Shown: piece after piece, positions 22,424 through 30,700 of the stretch | Layout: the number at the start of each line of letters is the position of its first letter | How positions within the stretch are numbered: position 1 is the stretch's first letter | Source of the DNA: Betaproteobacteria bacterium HGW-Betaproteobacteria-14 | Lineage (GTDB): Bacteria; Pseudomonadota; Gammaproteobacteria; Burkholderiales; Rhodocyclaceae | Length of the DNA stretch: 54,543 nucleotides | Reading direction: 5' to 3' | Assembly: GCA_002840845.1 (NCBI GenBank) | Contig: PHCS01000036.1 | Location: 1 to 54,543 of the forward strand | Notes under the pieces: generated by a model | What the model saw: only the letters and a program-made list of their open reading frames with translations | What the model was told of the DNA's origin: nothing | Database searches by the model: none | Translations under genes and position numbers: made by a program

Positions 22424-23628
22424 ATGAAAACCTGTATGCCCTCCTGGCCGGGCATTTTCCCGCCGTCGCCGACGCACCCTGCCTGATCCTGCCGAACGGC
22501 AGGCGCGTGTCCTATGCCGAAATGGAAAGTCAGTCTGCGCGATACGGCAACCTGCTCGTCGCGGCCGGTCTGAAGAAGGGCGACCGCGTCGCCGCGCAGG
22601 TGGAAAAAACGCCCGAGGCACTCTACCTCTACCTTGGCTGCCTGCGCGCCGGCCTGGTTTTCCTGCCGCTGAATCCGGCCTGCCAGCGCCGCGAGGTGGA
22701 GTGCTTCCTCGACGATGCGAAGCCCGGCCTCTTCGTCTGTCGGCCGGAAACGCTGGAACAGGCGCAGGAACTGGCCTGGGCGGCGCGCATGCCGCTGGTG
22801 CATGACCTCGGCGTGCGGGGCGAGGGCAGCCTGGCCGCGACGGCGGCGGAGATGCCCGAGGCCTTCGACACGGCGCAATCCGCCGGGAGCGACCTGGCCG
22901 CCCTCCTGTATGCCTTCGGCACCACAGGCCGCGCGAAGGGGGTGATGCTCTCCCACCGCAACCTGGCGGCAAACGCCCGGGTACTCCACGATTACTGGGG
23001 GTTCCGCCCCGGCGACGTGTTGCTGCACATGCTGCCCACCTTTCACGCGCACGGCCTTTTCGTCGCCACCCACTGTGCGCTTCTGAACGGCAGCCCCATC
23101 CTGCTCGAGCCGGAATTCGATCCGCAGCGCGCGTTGCGGCTGATGCAGGACGCCACGGTGTTCATGGGCGTGCCGACCTATTACACGCGCCTTCTGCAGG
23201 AGAAGGCGCTGACGCGTGAAGCCGTCGCGCACATGCGGCTGTTCATTTCCGGCTCGGCGCCGCTGCTGCCGGAAACCCTCAATGAGTTTCACGCGCGCAC
23301 CGGCCACACCGTCCTCGAGCGCTACGGCATGACGGAAGGCGGCATGCTCACTTCCAATCCGCTCGAAGGCGAGCGGCGTGTCGGCACGGTCGGCCTTCCC
23401 CTGCCTGGCACCGAGGTGCGCGTGGTGGGGGAGGACGATGCGCTACTGCCCGCCGGCGGGATTGGCCACATCCAGGTGCGCGGCGACAACGTTTTCATGG
23501 GCTACTGGCAGATGCCGGAGAAGACGCGGGAGGCATTCACCGCCGAAGGCTTCTTCCGCACTGGCGACATGGGCCGCTTCGACGCCGACGGCTACCTCGC
23601 CATCATCGGCCGCAACACGCCGCGCTGA
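22420..23628 (+). CDS. matB: Malonyl-CoA synthetase-like protein, C-terminal domain missing
   Basis: MatB ligates malonate or methylmalonate to CoA. From the ATG at 22420 only 402 residues are encoded, against about 500 in full-length members. The N-terminal domain is complete: P-loop-like AFGTTGRAKG, then TYYTRLLQEKAL, RYGMTEGGML and FRTGDMGRFDADGYLAIIGR. The frame ends in NTPR at the hinge, so the ~100-residue domain with the catalytic Lys is absent, and none of the three downstream frames restores it. The P-loop Ser (usually TSGTTG) is also Phe. It is therefore probably inactive as a ligase. Confidence 0.85.
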   Translation: MNENLYALLAGHFPAVADAPCLILPNGRRVSYAEMESQSARYGNLLVAAGLKKGDRVAAQVEKTPEALYLYLGCLRAGLVFLPLNPACQRREVECFLDDAKPGLFVCRPETLEQAQELAWAARMPLVHDLGVRGEGSLAATAAEMPEAFDTAQSAGSDLAALLYAFGTTGRAKGVMLSHRNLAANARVLHDYWGFRPGDVLLHMLPTFHAHGLFVATHCALLNGSPILLEPEFDPQRALRLMQDATVFMGVPTYYTRLLQEKALTREAVAHMRLFISGSAPLLPETLNEFHARTGHTVLERYGMTEGGMLTSNPLEGERRVGTVGLPLPGTEVRVVGEDDALLPAGGIGHIQVRGDNVFMGYWQMPEKTREAFTAEGFFRTGDMGRFDADGYLAIIGRNTPR

Positions 23629-23781
23629 AGGGCAGACATGCCGGCTGCGTCAACGTTTTCCCCGCTGAGCCGTTTTATTCGAACATTGAATAATTCGTTG
23701 ATGCAACGAATTGGCGGAGCGTATGGTTGCGATATCGGCGCCGCAGAGCGCCAAATGCCCGGCCGGCAGAGGAGATGGATG

Positions 23782-23898
23782 ATGCGTCAGTTGAATTCGA
23801 GCAAGCCTACCGCACTTTGGAGGCACAAAGCCAAGGTGCTGGCCGCCTTCCTGGCGCTCTGCCTGGTGACCGCGTATACCGGCATCGGCCTGGCCTAG
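23782..23898 (+). CDS. Possible 38-residue single-helix membrane protein
   Basis: A short frame follows GGAGA (23771-23775) with two adjacent ATGs (23779 and 23782). The peptide starts MRQLNSSKPTALWRHKAK and continues with a hydrophobic segment VLAAFLALCLVTAYTGIGLA, a plausible transmembrane helix with basic N-side. It is convergent with the anti-sigma gene, 10 bp from its stop. A longer frame from 23638 also exists. No family recognised; only the ribosome binding site and composition support it. Confidence 0.4.
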   Translation: MRQLNSSKPTALWRHKAKVLAAFLALCLVTAYTGIGLA

Positions 23899-23908
23899 CC
23901 GGGACCGC

Positions 23909-24610
23909 TCAGATCTTCAGGTAAGTCCACCCCTGGCGCACGCGGTCGACCACGTGCTCGACGGCCGTGCCCGCCACCATGGCTTCCGGTACCAGCGTGA
24001 CATCCAGACCGGCGTTGCGGTAGCGCGCAATGGCATTGCCGCAGGCGACGAACGCCAGCATCTCGTGGCGTGAAGCAAGCGCGGCGATGCGCGCCGCATG
24101 GGGCGTGGATTCCTCCCGCAGCAAATCGAGGCCGGAGTTGTTGACCACAATTTCTACCCTGGCGTTGCTGGCCTTGGCCAGATAGGCCTCGGCCATGTCG
24201 AGCGCCTCCTCCATGCGTTCGGGTTGCGAGCTGTCGAGATGCAGGAGCACGCGGGTGGGCGCGGGCTGGGAAAATAGGCTGCCCGCCCAGGCCAGCACCG
24301 AATCGGACGGGGCAGTGACGGCCATGCTATGTCCCTGCCAGCCCATCAGCACGCCCACGACCAGGGCCACGCTCGCCGCCATGGCGCCGCTCCAAAAGGA
24401 AAGTCCGCCATCCCGCTTGCGGCGGGCTGGGGGCAGATGCCCATAGGCATGCCGCACCAATTCCTTGGTGGAACGCAGGGCGCAAAGGCGCTGGCCGAGT
24501 TCGGCATCCTCGGCGATCGCCGCAAGCAGCTCGTCGCTTTCCTGTGTGCCGAGTTCGTTGTCGATGAACGCGTTCAGGCGTTCATCCGAATAATCCCGTG
24601 TATCGTTCAT
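23909..24610 (-). CDS. Anti-sigma factor fused to periplasmic DsrE-like domain
   Basis: The 233-residue protein starts at an ATG overlapping the sigma stop (ATGA) after GAGGAG. Residues 1-60 (LNAFIDNELG, then RLCALRSTKELVRHAYG) are a cytoplasmic anti-sigma domain; the HxxxCxxC zinc motif is absent. Residues about 73-91 form one transmembrane helix. Residues about 119-233 look like a DsrE/YchN-type domain: VLLHLDSSQPERMEEALDMA, VEIVVNNSG, LAFVACGNAIA with Cys190 at the usual DsrE cysteine position, and QGWTYLKI at the end. The two secreted proteins at 25348 and 25812 share this pattern. I infer that the periplasmic domain senses a sulfur or redox signal and releases the sigma factor. Confidence 0.85.
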   Translation of the reverse strand: MNDTRDYSDERLNAFIDNELGTQESDELLAAIAEDAELGQRLCALRSTKELVRHAYGHLPPARRKRDGGLSFWSGAMAASVALVVGVLMGWQGHSMAVTAPSDSVLAWAGSLFSQPAPTRVLLHLDSSQPERMEEALDMAEAYLAKASNARVEIVVNNSGLDLLREESTPHAARIAALASRHEMLAFVACGNAIARYRNAGLDVTLVPEAMVAGTAVEHVVDRVRQGWTYLKI

Positions 24611-25146
24611 TTCACGCTCCTCAGGCGCGCCTGTGCCGTGGCCGGCTCGAGCAGGGCGCGCAGCGCCGCGCGTGCGCGGCATAACCGGCTCATGACCGTT
24701 CCGATCGGAATCGCCAGCGCTTGGGCGACCTCCGCATAGGTGCATCCCTCCAGGTCGACCAGGGTAACCACTTGGCACTGTCCCACCGGCAGCGCAGCCA
24801 CCGCTGCCCGCACGCGGCTTACCGTTTCCTGCAACTCGGCATGGCTGTCCGGCCCCGGCAGGGGCGAGGGCAGCTCGGCAAGCATTTCATCATCAAGGTC
24901 GTCGCGCTTTACGCGCAGGTAATCTATCCAGCAGCGATTGAGGATGGCGAACAGCCAGCTCATCAAGCGCTCTTCTTCGCGCAATTGCTCGATCCTGGCC
25001 AGACCGTGCGCCAGGGCCTCCTGCGCGAGGTCGTCTGCAAGAACCGCGTCGTGGCACCAGGCAAAAGCCATGCGGTAGAGTCGTCCGCGGCTGGCCTCGA
25101 TCTTGCCTGCAAGCGCTCGCTGCGCCCTCGATTGCAACAGTCTCAT
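24607..25146 (-). CDS. ECF RNA polymerase sigma factor
   Basis: From the ATG at 25146 after GGAGG the protein has 179 residues. Region 2 is visible (DDLAQEALAHGLARIEQL, then SWLFAILNRCWIDYLR) and region 4 ends with the helix-turn-helix ALPVGQCQVVTLVDLEGC followed by YAEVAQALAIPIGTVMSRL. It is translationally coupled to the membrane anti-sigma gene. A promoter motif GGAATAA-N15-CGTC lies directly upstream and recurs before the divergent DsrE gene, which implies autoregulation. Confidence 0.93.
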   Translation of the reverse strand: MRLLQSRAQRALAGKIEASRGRLYRMAFAWCHDAVLADDLAQEALAHGLARIEQLREEERLMSWLFAILNRCWIDYLRVKRDDLDDEMLAELPSPLPGPDSHAELQETVSRVRAAVAALPVGQCQVVTLVDLEGCTYAEVAQALAIPIGTVMSRLCRARAALRALLEPATAQARLRSVK

Positions 25147-25167
25147 CGGGTTTCCTCCGGTTCCGGT

Positions 25168-25195
25168 ATGACGCATTGGGCGGAGGATTTATTCC
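25168..25195 (-). promoter_or_regulatory. ECF-type promoter of the sigma/anti-sigma operon
   Basis: On the minus strand GGAATAA (25189-25195) and CGTCAT (25168-25173) are separated by exactly 15 nt. The -10-like element ends 22 nt before the sigma start codon. GGAA.../CGTC is the general form of ECF promoters, and the identical -35 and spacing are found before the divergent DsrE gene. Confidence 0.7.
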
Positions 25196-25243
25196 CCCTG
25201 CCGTGCCTATGCCCCTGTTTGCATCATGGCTTCTGTACGGCGG

Positions 25244-25271
25244 GGAATAATTCCGACGCTTCAAGCGTCAA
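25244..25271 (+). promoter_or_regulatory. ECF-type promoter of the secreted DsrE gene
   Basis: GGAATAA (25244-25250), 15 nt, then CGTCAA (25266-25271). It matches the motif before the sigma gene in both hexamers and spacer length, and leaves a leader of about 70 nt before the ATG at 25348. The -35 is also part of a small dyad GGAATAATTCC. Confidence 0.7.
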
Positions 25272-25347
25272 ACATTAGCAAGATGCAGGGAAAAAAGCCA
25301 TAACGGTCCTATTGACCATACATCCGTAGAGAGAGGAGACAGACACC

Positions 25348-25773
25348 ATGATCCGCAGAGCCTTTATACAACTTGTCGTTGCCAGCACGATCCTTGCCGC
25401 CGGCGCACCGGCGGCGCTGGCCGGCCCGGCCAAGCAGGGCGTCGTCATTCAGGTGAGCGACGGCGATCCCAAGACCTGGAACCAGGCGCTGAACGTCGTC
25501 AAGAACATCCAGGGCGCTTATGGCAAGGACAAGGTCGACGTCGAGCTTGTCGTTTTCGGCTACGCCTCAGGCATGCTCAAGTTCGACTCGCCAATGGCGA
25601 ACCGCATCGACGAAACCTTGGCGAACGGCGTGCAGGTGAGCATGTGCCAGAACACGATGAAGGGCCAGAAGCTCACCAACGCCGATATGCACCCGAAGAT
25701 CGGCTATGTGCAGGCCGGCGTCATCGAGATCATCGAGAAAAGCAAGCAGGGCTGGACCGTGGTCAGGCCGTAA
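25348..25773 (+). CDS. Secreted DsrE-like protein 1
   Basis: This 141-residue protein follows GAGAGGAGACAG and has a signal peptide (MIRRAFIQLVVASTILAAGA, cleavage probably after ALA at 25). The mature part has a DsrE-type pattern: VVIQVSDGD, VELVVFGYASG, then GVQVSMCQNTMKG with Cys100 at the family's usual cysteine position, and a C-terminal QGWTVVRP. DsrE/YchN proteins can carry persulfide sulfur on that Cys; whether this periplasmic version does is not shown. It is divergent from the sigma gene under a matching ECF promoter and is followed by a paralogue. Confidence 0.88.
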   Translation: MIRRAFIQLVVASTILAAGAPAALAGPAKQGVVIQVSDGDPKTWNQALNVVKNIQGAYGKDKVDVELVVFGYASGMLKFDSPMANRIDETLANGVQVSMCQNTMKGQKLTNADMHPKIGYVQAGVIEIIEKSKQGWTVVRP

Positions 25774-25811
25774 ACGCTTGTCGGTAACGCCAACCTATGA
25801 AAGGAGCAGAC

Positions 25812-26222
25812 ATGAAGATGGTCACGTGGTTGTTTTCCGCAGTACTCGCAGCTCTGGTCGTCGCGGGGCAGTCCTTTGCGGCCGAGCCGGTCAAGGCTGT
25901 CTACCACATCAACGAAGGCACCGACAAAGCGGTCGATGTGTTGCGCAACGTGCGCAACCACATGAATGCCGACTCGACGGCGAAGATCATCGTCGTCGGA
26001 CACGGCAAGGGCATTGATTTCATGCTCGACGGCGCCGAGGACAAGAACAAGAACCCCTTCAATGTGACGATGGAGGACCTGGCGACCAAGGGTGTCGAGT
26101 TCCGCGTCTGCAACAACACCCTGGTGTCGCGCAAGATCGACAAGAGCAAGGTGGTGTCGCCCGCGACCATCGTGCCGTCGGGCGTGGCGGAGATCGCCCG
26201 CCTGCAGCGGCAGGAAGGCTTC
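25812..26222 (+). CDS. Secreted DsrE-like protein 2, stop codon lost
   Basis: Start at the ATG at 25812 after AAGGAG. A signal peptide (MKMVTWLFSAVLAALVVAG, then QSFAA) precedes a DsrE-like domain: AVYHINEGTDKAV, KIIVVGHGKGIDFML, GVEFRVCNNTL with Cys100, and SGVAEIARLQRQEGF. Recognisable similarity ends at codon 137, about four residues short of the paralogue. No stop follows: the frame stays open to 27257 antisense to the permease gene. I give the recognisable part only. It appears to be joined tail-to-tail with the permease gene by a small deletion, or by an assembly error. Confidence 0.75.
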
Positions 26223-26225
26223 GGT

Positions 26226-26998
26226 CCCCAACAGGGCGAGGAAACCGCCGAAGGCACGCTTGAGCTGCTTGACGGGCAACCGGTGCGCCGTCTTCGCGCC
26301 CAGCGGCGCCATCAGCATCGACACCGCCACCACGCCGATCAGTCCCGGCATATAGACATAACCGAACGAATGGGCCGGCAGCCCGGCACTGTTCCAGCCG
26401 GCCAGGACGTAGCCGATGGTGCCCGCCACGGCAATCGGAAAACCCAGCGCTGCCGAGGTGCCCACCGCCTGGTGGATCACCACGTTGCAGAACACCATGA
26501 AGGGGATCGACATGAAGCCGCCGCCGGCCGAGACCAGGCTGGAGAGCACGCCGATCACGCCGCCGGCGACGAGCATGCCGGCCGTGCCCGGCATTTGCCG
26601 ATGCGGTTTGGGCTTGAAGTCCAGCATCATCTGCGCCGAGGCATAGTAGACGATGCAGACGAAGACGATCGCCAGCGGCCGCGTCGGGATCTGGCTGGCC
26701 AGCGTCGCGCCGGCCAGCGTGCCGACGATCAGGCCCGGCGCCAGCCCGCGCACGATCTCCCAGCGCACCGCGCCATGCGCATGGTGGGCGCGCAGGCTCG
26801 AGACCGAGGTGAACACGATGGTGGCCATGGAGGTGCCCAGCGCCAGGTGCATGGTGTGTTCCAGCGGGAACCCCTGCGCCGTGTAGAGCATGAAGAGGAT
26901 CGGCACCAAAGTCAGTCCCCCGCCCACGCCGAACAGGCCGGCGATGAAGCCGGCGAAGGCGCCCAGCAGCGGATAGCTCAGCCACCATGGATCGAAGG

Positions 26999-27002
<4 letters not shown>
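26226..27002 (-). CDS. TauE/SafE-family permease, stop codon lost
   Basis: TauE/SafE (DUF81) permeases export sulfite, sulfoacetate or related organosulfur anions, or move other anions. The protein begins MTFDPWWLSYPLLGAFAG with GLFGVGGGLTLVPIL (first repeat) and a second repeat SSLVSAGGGFMSIPFMVF, with about eight membrane segments over 259 codons. Family similarity ends at GGFLALLGT next to the junction with the DsrE-like gene; the frame then runs on to 25704 antisense to that gene. The ATG at 27002 overlaps the EVE-protein stop (ATGA). Its neighbours suggest a sulfur compound as substrate; that is inference. Confidence 0.82.
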
Positions 27003-27466
<464 letters not shown>

Positions 27467-27470
27467 GGTC

Positions 27471-27698
27471 ATGCCTCCTGCCGGGCCGCCCCAAGGGAGG
27501 CATGCGCCCCCTCGGGGGGCAGCGAACGAATGTGAGCGTGGGGGCCCATCATGCCTCCTGCCGGGCCGCCCCAAGGGAGGCATGCGCCCCCTCGGGGGGG
27601 TGAAGCAGGGGTTTCGCGGAGCACCGCTCCGCGCCTGCGCAACGGGCCGGCCGTGCAAAGCCGGCCCTCCGCGAACGAATGTGAGCGTGGGGGCCCAT
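27471..27698. repeat. Two interleaved direct repeats upstream of the EVE gene
   Basis: Unit A (about 49 bp, GGGCCGCCCCAAGGGAGG core) occurs at 27471-27519 and 27551-27599. Unit B (28 bp, GCGAACGAATGTGAGCG...) occurs at 27522-27549 and 27671-27698. Hairpins GCGGAGC-ACC-GCTCCGC and a GGGCCGGC stem lie between them. Together they fill the 232-bp gap between the EVE and BASS genes. No gene is seen in this stretch. Confidence 0.9.
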
Positions 27699-28559
27699 CT
27701 ATTCCTCCTTTCCCGAGCGGCGCATCCAGACGACGAACAGGATGGCGCTCACATTCATCAACAGAGCATAGACCACGCTCGGCAGCGCCAGAGCGGGCGC
27801 CTGCAGGGCGGTGGCGGCGATGAAGATGCCGAGGGCGGCATTCTGCAGGCCGCATTCGCTGGCGATGGCGATGCGCTCGCGCCGGCCGAGGCGGAAGGCT
27901 GGGCCCAGCGCGAAGCCGGAAGCCAGGGTGATCAGATTCAGTGCGAGGATTGCCGGGCCGAGGCTGGGGAGGTTGTCGGCCAGCGCCGAGCGCTGGCCGA
28001 TGAAGAAGGCGATGACGATGAGCACGAAGAACAGGGTGGCCACTCTTTCTGCCCACGGCGCCAGGCGCAGTACGAGCGTGCGGCGAACATGGCGCAGCGC
28101 CATGCCCAGTACCACCGGGATTGTCGTGAGCAGGAATATGCCGCGAACCAGCTTGCCGAGCGACAGCTCGGCGGCCTGGCCGCCGCCGGTGAAGTGTCCC
28201 AGGGCGAAGCCGACGATGACGGGCGCGGTGACAACGGCCGCCACGCTGGTGATGGCCGTGAGCGAGATCGACAGCGCCGTCTCGCCGCGGGCCAGCTGGG
28301 TGACGAGGCCTGCACTGACGCCGCCGGGGCAGGCGGCCAGGATCATCAGGCCGGCGGCGAGTTCCGGCGGCAGCCGGAACGCCAGCGCGGTGGCGAAAGC
28401 AATGACCGGCAACAGGACGACCTGGCCGAGCAGGCCGGCGGCAATGGCGCGCGGCCGTGTGAAGACGCGGCGGAAATCGGCCAGCTCGAGCGTCAGTCCG
28501 AGCGAGAGCATGATGAAGGCGAGGGCGCCTGGCAGCAGCAGATCGTTGAGGGCATTCAT
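27699..28559 (-). CDS. Bile acid:sodium symporter (BASS) family transporter
   Basis: This 286-residue membrane protein with about nine or ten hydrophobic helices starts at an ATG overlapping the corrected menA stop (ATGA). Characteristic stretches are FIMLSLGLTLELADFRRVF near the N-terminus, LILAACPGGVSAGLV-like AACPGGVSAGLVTQLARG (about 94-111) and ASECGLQNAALGIF in the C-terminal half. BASS proteins use Na+ to import organic acids or bile acids. The frame is continuous with the upstream frameshifted menA frame. Substrate unknown. Confidence 0.88.
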   Translation of the reverse strand: MNALNDLLLPGALAFIMLSLGLTLELADFRRVFTRPRAIAAGLLGQVVLLPVIAFATALAFRLPPELAAGLMILAACPGGVSAGLVTQLARGETALSISLTAITSVAAVVTAPVIVGFALGHFTGGGQAAELSLGKLVRGIFLLTTIPVVLGMALRHVRRTLVLRLAPWAERVATLFFVLIVIAFFIGQRSALADNLPSLGPAILALNLITLASGFALGPAFRLGRRERIAIASECGLQNAALGIFIAATALQAPALALPSVVYALLMNVSAILFVVWMRRSGKEE

Positions 28560-29420
28560 AGGCTGATGCCGACGGCGAGGGAGAGGCCGAAGAGGAATTG
28601 CGTCAGCGCCGTACGCGCCAGGACGGAGTTGAGGGCGATGCCGTCGGCGTTGCGCATGCGGATTGTCAGTTGGACGGCCAGCGGCAGCGCGAGCAGCGCA
28701 GCCAGTCCGCCCGATCAGCGCGGCATAGGCGCGCCGCGCTCCGCCGGGACCGAGCCGCGCGGCCAGGGTGCGGCGGCCGGCGGCGCTGTCCTCGTCCCGA
28801 TCGCGGAAATTATTCACCAGCAGCACCGCCGCGCCCATTGCGCCCAGCGCTATGCCGGCCAGCAGGGCGATGGGCGAGACTTGTCCGCTCTGCAGATAGT
28901 GGCTGCCGGCCACGGCGGCGACGCCGAAGAACAACAGCACGAACAGCTCCCCCAGCGCGCTGTGCGAAATCGGCTTCGGGCCGCCCGAATAGGCCCAGCC
29001 GGCGGCCAGCGATGCCAGGCCGAGCACCAGGATGGGCCAGCCGCCACTGAAGACGAGCAACAGCCCGAGAGCCAGGGCGAGTGAGTACGCGGCGAGGGCG
29101 GCGCGGCGCACCTGTTCGGGGCGCGCCCAGCCCGCCGCCGTAACGCGCAGCGGACCGATGCGCTCGGCGCGGTCGTTGCCGCGCACGAAATCGGCGGCGT
29201 CGTTGTGCAGGTTGGTGCCGGCCTGGATTGCCAGCGCGCAGGCGAGGGTGGCCAAGGCGAGCAGCCAGTCGAGTTGCGTGCCGCCGGTGCGCGCCAGAGC
29301 GCACCCGAGCAGCACCGGCGTGGCCGCGATGGTCAGGGTGCGCGGCCGCGCCGCCGTCCACCACAGGCGCCAGCCGGACGGCCGAGTCGCGCCGAGCCGA
29401 TGCAATGGTTCAGGCTTCAT
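28556..29420 (-). pseudogene. menA: menA-like UbiA prenyltransferase with a frameshift
   Basis: The first ~235 codons from the ATG at 29420 encode a MenA-type prenyltransferase: WWTAARPRTLTIAATPVLLG, then NLHNDAADFVRGNDRAER (metal-diphosphate DxxxD site), GPLRVTAAG, and LVNNFRDRDEDSAAGRRTLA (second Asp-rich site). At about 28708-28714 the frame breaks. In another frame the C-terminus resumes as GGLAALLALPLAVQLTIRMR and ends ...SLAVGISL at 28556, overlapping the BASS start. One extra base or two missing bases explains it. It may be a real mutation or a consensus error. Next to ubiE it suggests menaquinone synthesis. Confidence 0.82.
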
Positions 29421-30132
29421 GGGGCTTGGTGCCGAAATGCAGGCAAGCGATGCCGAACGAGAGATTGCGCCAGGCGACATCGGCAAAGCCTGCGACCTGC
29501 AGCGCGGCGGCGAAGCTCGCCTGGTCCGGGAAGCGGCGGATCGAGTCCACCAGGTACTGGTAGGCGATCGGCTGCCGCGCCACCCACGCGCCGAGGCGGG
29601 GGATCACGAAATACGAGTACAGGTCGTAGAAGGGCCGCAGCCAGAAATGCGGGCGCGAGAACTCCAGGCAGACGAAGCGCCCGCCGGGCCGCAGGACGCG
29701 GTGGATTTCCGCCAGGGCCGCTTCCAGCCTTGTCGCGTTGCGCAGCCCGAAGGCCACGGTGAGCAAGTCGATGCTCCCGCTTCGCAGCGGCAGCGCCTCG
29801 GCTTCGCCGGCCAGCCAGAGGAGCGGCGCGCCCGCCCTGCGGCGGCCCTCGCGCATCATCGCCAGCCCGGGGTCGCACACCACGACTTTTCCGTGCTTGC
29901 CAGCGAGCAGCCGGGCGACGTCGCCCGTGCCGCCGGCGAGATCGACGACCGTGTCCTGCACGCCGCTGCAATGGCGTGCCATGGTCCGCTTCCACAGGCG
30001 GTGGATGCCGAAACTCATCAAGTCGTTCATCAGGTCGTAGCGGGGCGCGACGGCCTCGAAAACCCGGCGGATGCGCCGTCGCCGCTCATCGCTGCCGACT
30101 TGTTCAGAACCGAAGGTTTCGTCGAGTTCCAT
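29410..30132 (-). CDS. ubiE: Demethylmenaquinone/ubiquinone C-methyltransferase
   Basis: This 240-residue SAM methyltransferase of the UbiE/MenG family performs the C-methylation in quinone synthesis. Motifs: RRVFEAVAPRYDLMNDLMSFG (N-terminal signature), VVDLAGGTGDVARLLAG (SAM site, about 62-78), LTVAFGLRN and EIHRVLRPGGRFVCLEFSRP. The gene overlaps menA by 11 bp. It directly follows the 6S RNA terminator. With menA present a menaquinone role is likely, but it could also serve ubiquinone. Confidence 0.93.
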   Translation of the reverse strand: MELDETFGSEQVGSDERRRRIRRVFEAVAPRYDLMNDLMSFGIHRLWKRTMARHCSGVQDTVVDLAGGTGDVARLLAGKHGKVVVCDPGLAMMREGRRRAGAPLLWLAGEAEALPLRSGSIDLLTVAFGLRNATRLEAALAEIHRVLRPGGRFVCLEFSRPHFWLRPFYDLYSYFVIPRLGAWVARQPIAYQYLVDSIRRFPDQASFAAALQVAGFADVAWRNLSFGIACLHFGTKPHEA

Positions 30133-30137
30133 GTCGC

Positions 30138-30167
30138 AAAAAAGAAAGCGCGGAGGCTTCCGCGCTT
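30138..30167 (-). terminator. Rho-independent terminator of 6S RNA
   Basis: On the minus strand AAGCGCGGAAGC-CTCCGCGCTT forms a stem followed by TTCTTTTTTG. It lies just past the 6S RNA region and immediately before the ubiE start. Confidence 0.85.
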
Positions 30168-30179
30168 GATTGGGATCCC

Positions 30180-30366
30180 CCGCCTGTGCCGCTAGGCCGG
30201 CATCCTGAACCTGAGGTCCAGAGTGGCCGCTTTCCGGTCACCGCAGGTGCGTCCGCGCAGTTGCGTACAACTGGGGACGCTCACAAAAGTGACGCTTTGG
30301 TCCGCAGCCAATGCCAAGTCATTGGTTCAAGGAATGTAAGGCCTTGGCGAACACCGCAGGGGAATT
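30180..30366 (-). ncRNA. ssrS: 6S RNA
   Basis: 6S RNA binds sigma-70 RNA polymerase and reduces transcription in stationary phase. It lies on the minus strand downstream of zapA, the conserved position in proteobacteria. The 5' part reads CCCCTGCGGTGTTCGCC and can pair with the 3' part GGCACAGGCGGGGG, closing the terminal stem. The characteristic internal CCTTGAACCAA stretch and a GC-rich central stem (CCCCAGTTGTACGCAACTG region) are visible. Ends are estimated to about 5 nt. A strong terminator follows. Confidence 0.82.
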
Positions 30367-30388
30367 CTTGACGCCGGATCGGGAGTGG

Positions 30389-30700
30389 CTAGAACAACTG
30401 TTCCTGGCTGGCCATCACTTCATCGAGCCGCGCCTGCATGGCACCGATTCTACGCCGTAACTCCTGCATGTCAAAACCGCCGGGCAGCTTGATGGAGAGC
30501 AGTTCGTGCGCCAGGTTGAGCGCCGTCATGACGGCCAGGCGTTCGCCGGAGGACTTGGTCTTCTCGCCCAGCTCGCGCATTTTTTCGTCCAGGAAGACCA
30601 CCGCGCTTTGCAGCGCCTCGCGCTCTTCCGGCGCGCAGGCGACGCGGTATTCGCGTCCCATGAGGACGATGTCGAGAGTATTGCCGTCCTTGCGGGTCAT
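30389..30700 (-). CDS. zapA: Cell division protein ZapA
   Basis: ZapA crosslinks FtsZ protofilaments. The 103-residue protein has the N-terminal IVLMGREYRVACAPEE beta domain, AVVFLDEKMRELGEKT, the helix RLAVMTALNLAHELL and a C-terminal coiled coil. Its ATG overlaps the stop of the upstream zapB-like gene (ATGA at 30697-30700). 6S RNA follows it. Confidence 0.94.
   Translation of the reverse strand: MTRKDGNTLDIVLMGREYRVACAPEEREALQSAVVFLDEKMRELGEKTKSSGERLAVMTALNLAHELLSIKLPGGFDMQELRRRIGAMQARLDEVMASQEQLF

Noticed and set aside
23638-23781. Missing C-terminal domain of MatB in another frame
   Set aside because: I read all three frames after 23600; none shows the KDLVISGG-type hinge or the catalytic Lys block.
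27699-29486. A natural MenA-BASS fusion protein of ~590 residues
   Set aside because: The correct MenA C-terminus is intact in another frame and ends at an ATGA overlap with the BASS start, so a frameshift is the simpler reading.
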